Shown here piece by piece: positions 49,557 through 50,072 of a stretch of DNA of 50,072 nucleotides. The stretch covers positions 1-50,072 of the forward strand of contig USDN01000016.1 of the NCBI GenBank assembly GCA_900553515.1. Reading direction: 5' to 3'. The DNA comes from an uncultured Blautia sp. (GTDB lineage: Bacteria; Bacillota; Clostridia; Lachnospirales; Lachnospiraceae). The position numbers and the translations under genes were made by a program. Under the pieces are notes generated by a model. It was given only the letters and a program-made list of their open reading frames with translations. It was not told the DNA's origin and ran no database searches. Numbering within the stretch: position 1 is the first letter of the stretch; each line of letters begins with the position of its first letter.

Positions 49557-50072
49557 TTAAAAAGAAAGAGCATATTTTTCGACAGTGATCTCTGCCTCAC
49601 CTTCTGCTGCAAAAGAAATTTCTTCTGCACTTTGAGGTGTATAAACAGTGAGAGTCGCTGTCTGGCTTCCATCGTTGATAAAGATTTCCAGACTGAATCT
49701 GTCCATCAGACAGCGGAGCGTAATCTCGCCGTCCACTGGTTTCACTGAAATCTCCCTTGTATGGATAAGATCATACTGAAGACCGCTATGACTCCGATCC
49801 AGAGACAGGATCTCTTTTTCCGGATCATAAGAAACTAAAGTATAATGTTCTGCATCCTGAGCTGTTTTCATGGAAAAACTCCTGAAGTTTCCGTCCACCT
49901 TAAGACGAACAGTCATATCAAGAACTCTTCCTGAAACTCCCTCCAGAGAAGTTTCCTGAGAAATTTTTACGTTTTCATGGAAGACTCTTTGTCCCCGGAA
50001 AGCTTCCAGTTCCCGTACCGGCTTCTGGATCATTTTTCCTTCCTTCAGAGAAAGCTCTCTCGGAGCCGTCAT
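49557..50072 (-). CDS. GH32 sucrose-6-phosphate hydrolase, C-terminal part
   Basis: The last 171 residues of a glycoside hydrolase family 32 enzyme; the five-bladed propeller with the catalytic residues lies beyond the window. The visible part begins TAPRELSLKEGKMIQKPVRE, the classic end of the propeller (M-x-x-P-R-E-L), and continues as the C-terminal beta-sandwich with LDMTVRLKVDG, LDRSHSGLQ and LRCLMDRFSLEIFINDG. These enzymes hydrolyse sucrose, sucrose-6-phosphate or fructans. The substrate cannot be told from this part. The frame runs off the right edge. Confidence 0.92.
   Translation of the reverse strand: MTAPRELSLKEGKMIQKPVRELEAFRGQRVFHENVKISQETSLEGVSGRVLDMTVRLKVDGNFRSFSMKTAQDAEHYTLVSYDPEKEILSLDRSHSGLQYDLIHTREISVKPVDGEITLRCLMDRFSLEIFINDGSQTATLTVYTPQSAEEISFAAEGEAEITVEKYALSF

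Overview
The window looks like chromosome of a Gram-positive, spore-forming gut Clostridia, most likely family Lachnospiraceae and Blautia-like. This rests on the gene content: class II GalT, a GlgC/GlgD pair, SpoVG, DnaD plus DnaC-type loader, an ECF FolT behind a tetrahydrofolate riboswitch, a Gram-positive Tad pilus locus and a secreted protein resembling DUF6147. Signals are typical of low-GC Firmicutes: strong AGGAGG ribosome sites and near-consensus sigma-A promoters. The genus is inference.

Bases 1-4190 are accessory DNA. They hold a repeat-rich secreted protein running off the left edge, a small XRE regulator with palindromes in the divergent gap, a holin-like mini-toxin facing a convergent antisense RNA, a Uma2-family nuclease, a second copy of the antitoxin RNA whose toxin has been lost, and the C-terminal half of a tyrosine recombinase. 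Two 12-bp repeats and tRNA-Pro(CGG) follow. The layout fits the decayed right end of an integrative element inserted at the 3' end of the tRNA.

Bases 4300-28800 are mostly housekeeping: an orphan BMC-T shell protein; a secreted coiled-coil/3D-domain cell-wall protein; spoVG-glgD-glgC (glycogen); murC; a dnaD-dnaC-prs operon preceded by clustered DnaA boxes; asnS followed by an SbcD-like nuclease and a short membrane-anchored SbcC-like ATPase; galK-galT (Leloir pathway); an 815-residue exported protein; a methyltransferase; mtnN; a TSCPD protein; and a beta-CASP RNase.

Bases 29200-34200 hold a secreted small protein, a DUF4367-like membrane protein and an ECF-type sigma factor on the minus strand, with murG on the plus strand between the last two. 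HIT, a sensor-less histidine kinase and a rhomboid protease follow. Bases 34264-43640 form one minus-strand Tad pilus operon of eleven genes under a TGGACA-17-TATAAT promoter. It encodes two prepilin peptidases, CpaE, CpaF, TadB, TadC, Flp, three TadE/DUF5702-type pseudopilins (one with two zinc-finger-like modules) and a DUF6382/FHA protein.

Bases 43900-50072 carry a GNAT enzyme, the riboswitch-controlled folT, a small CxxC protein, a four-repeat lipoprotein whose ribosome site lies in a perfect 11-bp hairpin, an amidohydrolase, an AlaX editing protein and the 3' end of a GH32 sucrose hydrolase.

The best candidates for something less described are the mini-toxin/antitoxin pair with its orphan antitoxin copy, the DnaA-box clusters ahead of the helicase-loader operon, the FHA- and zinc-module-decorated Tad locus, and the ribosome-site hairpin of the lipoprotein.
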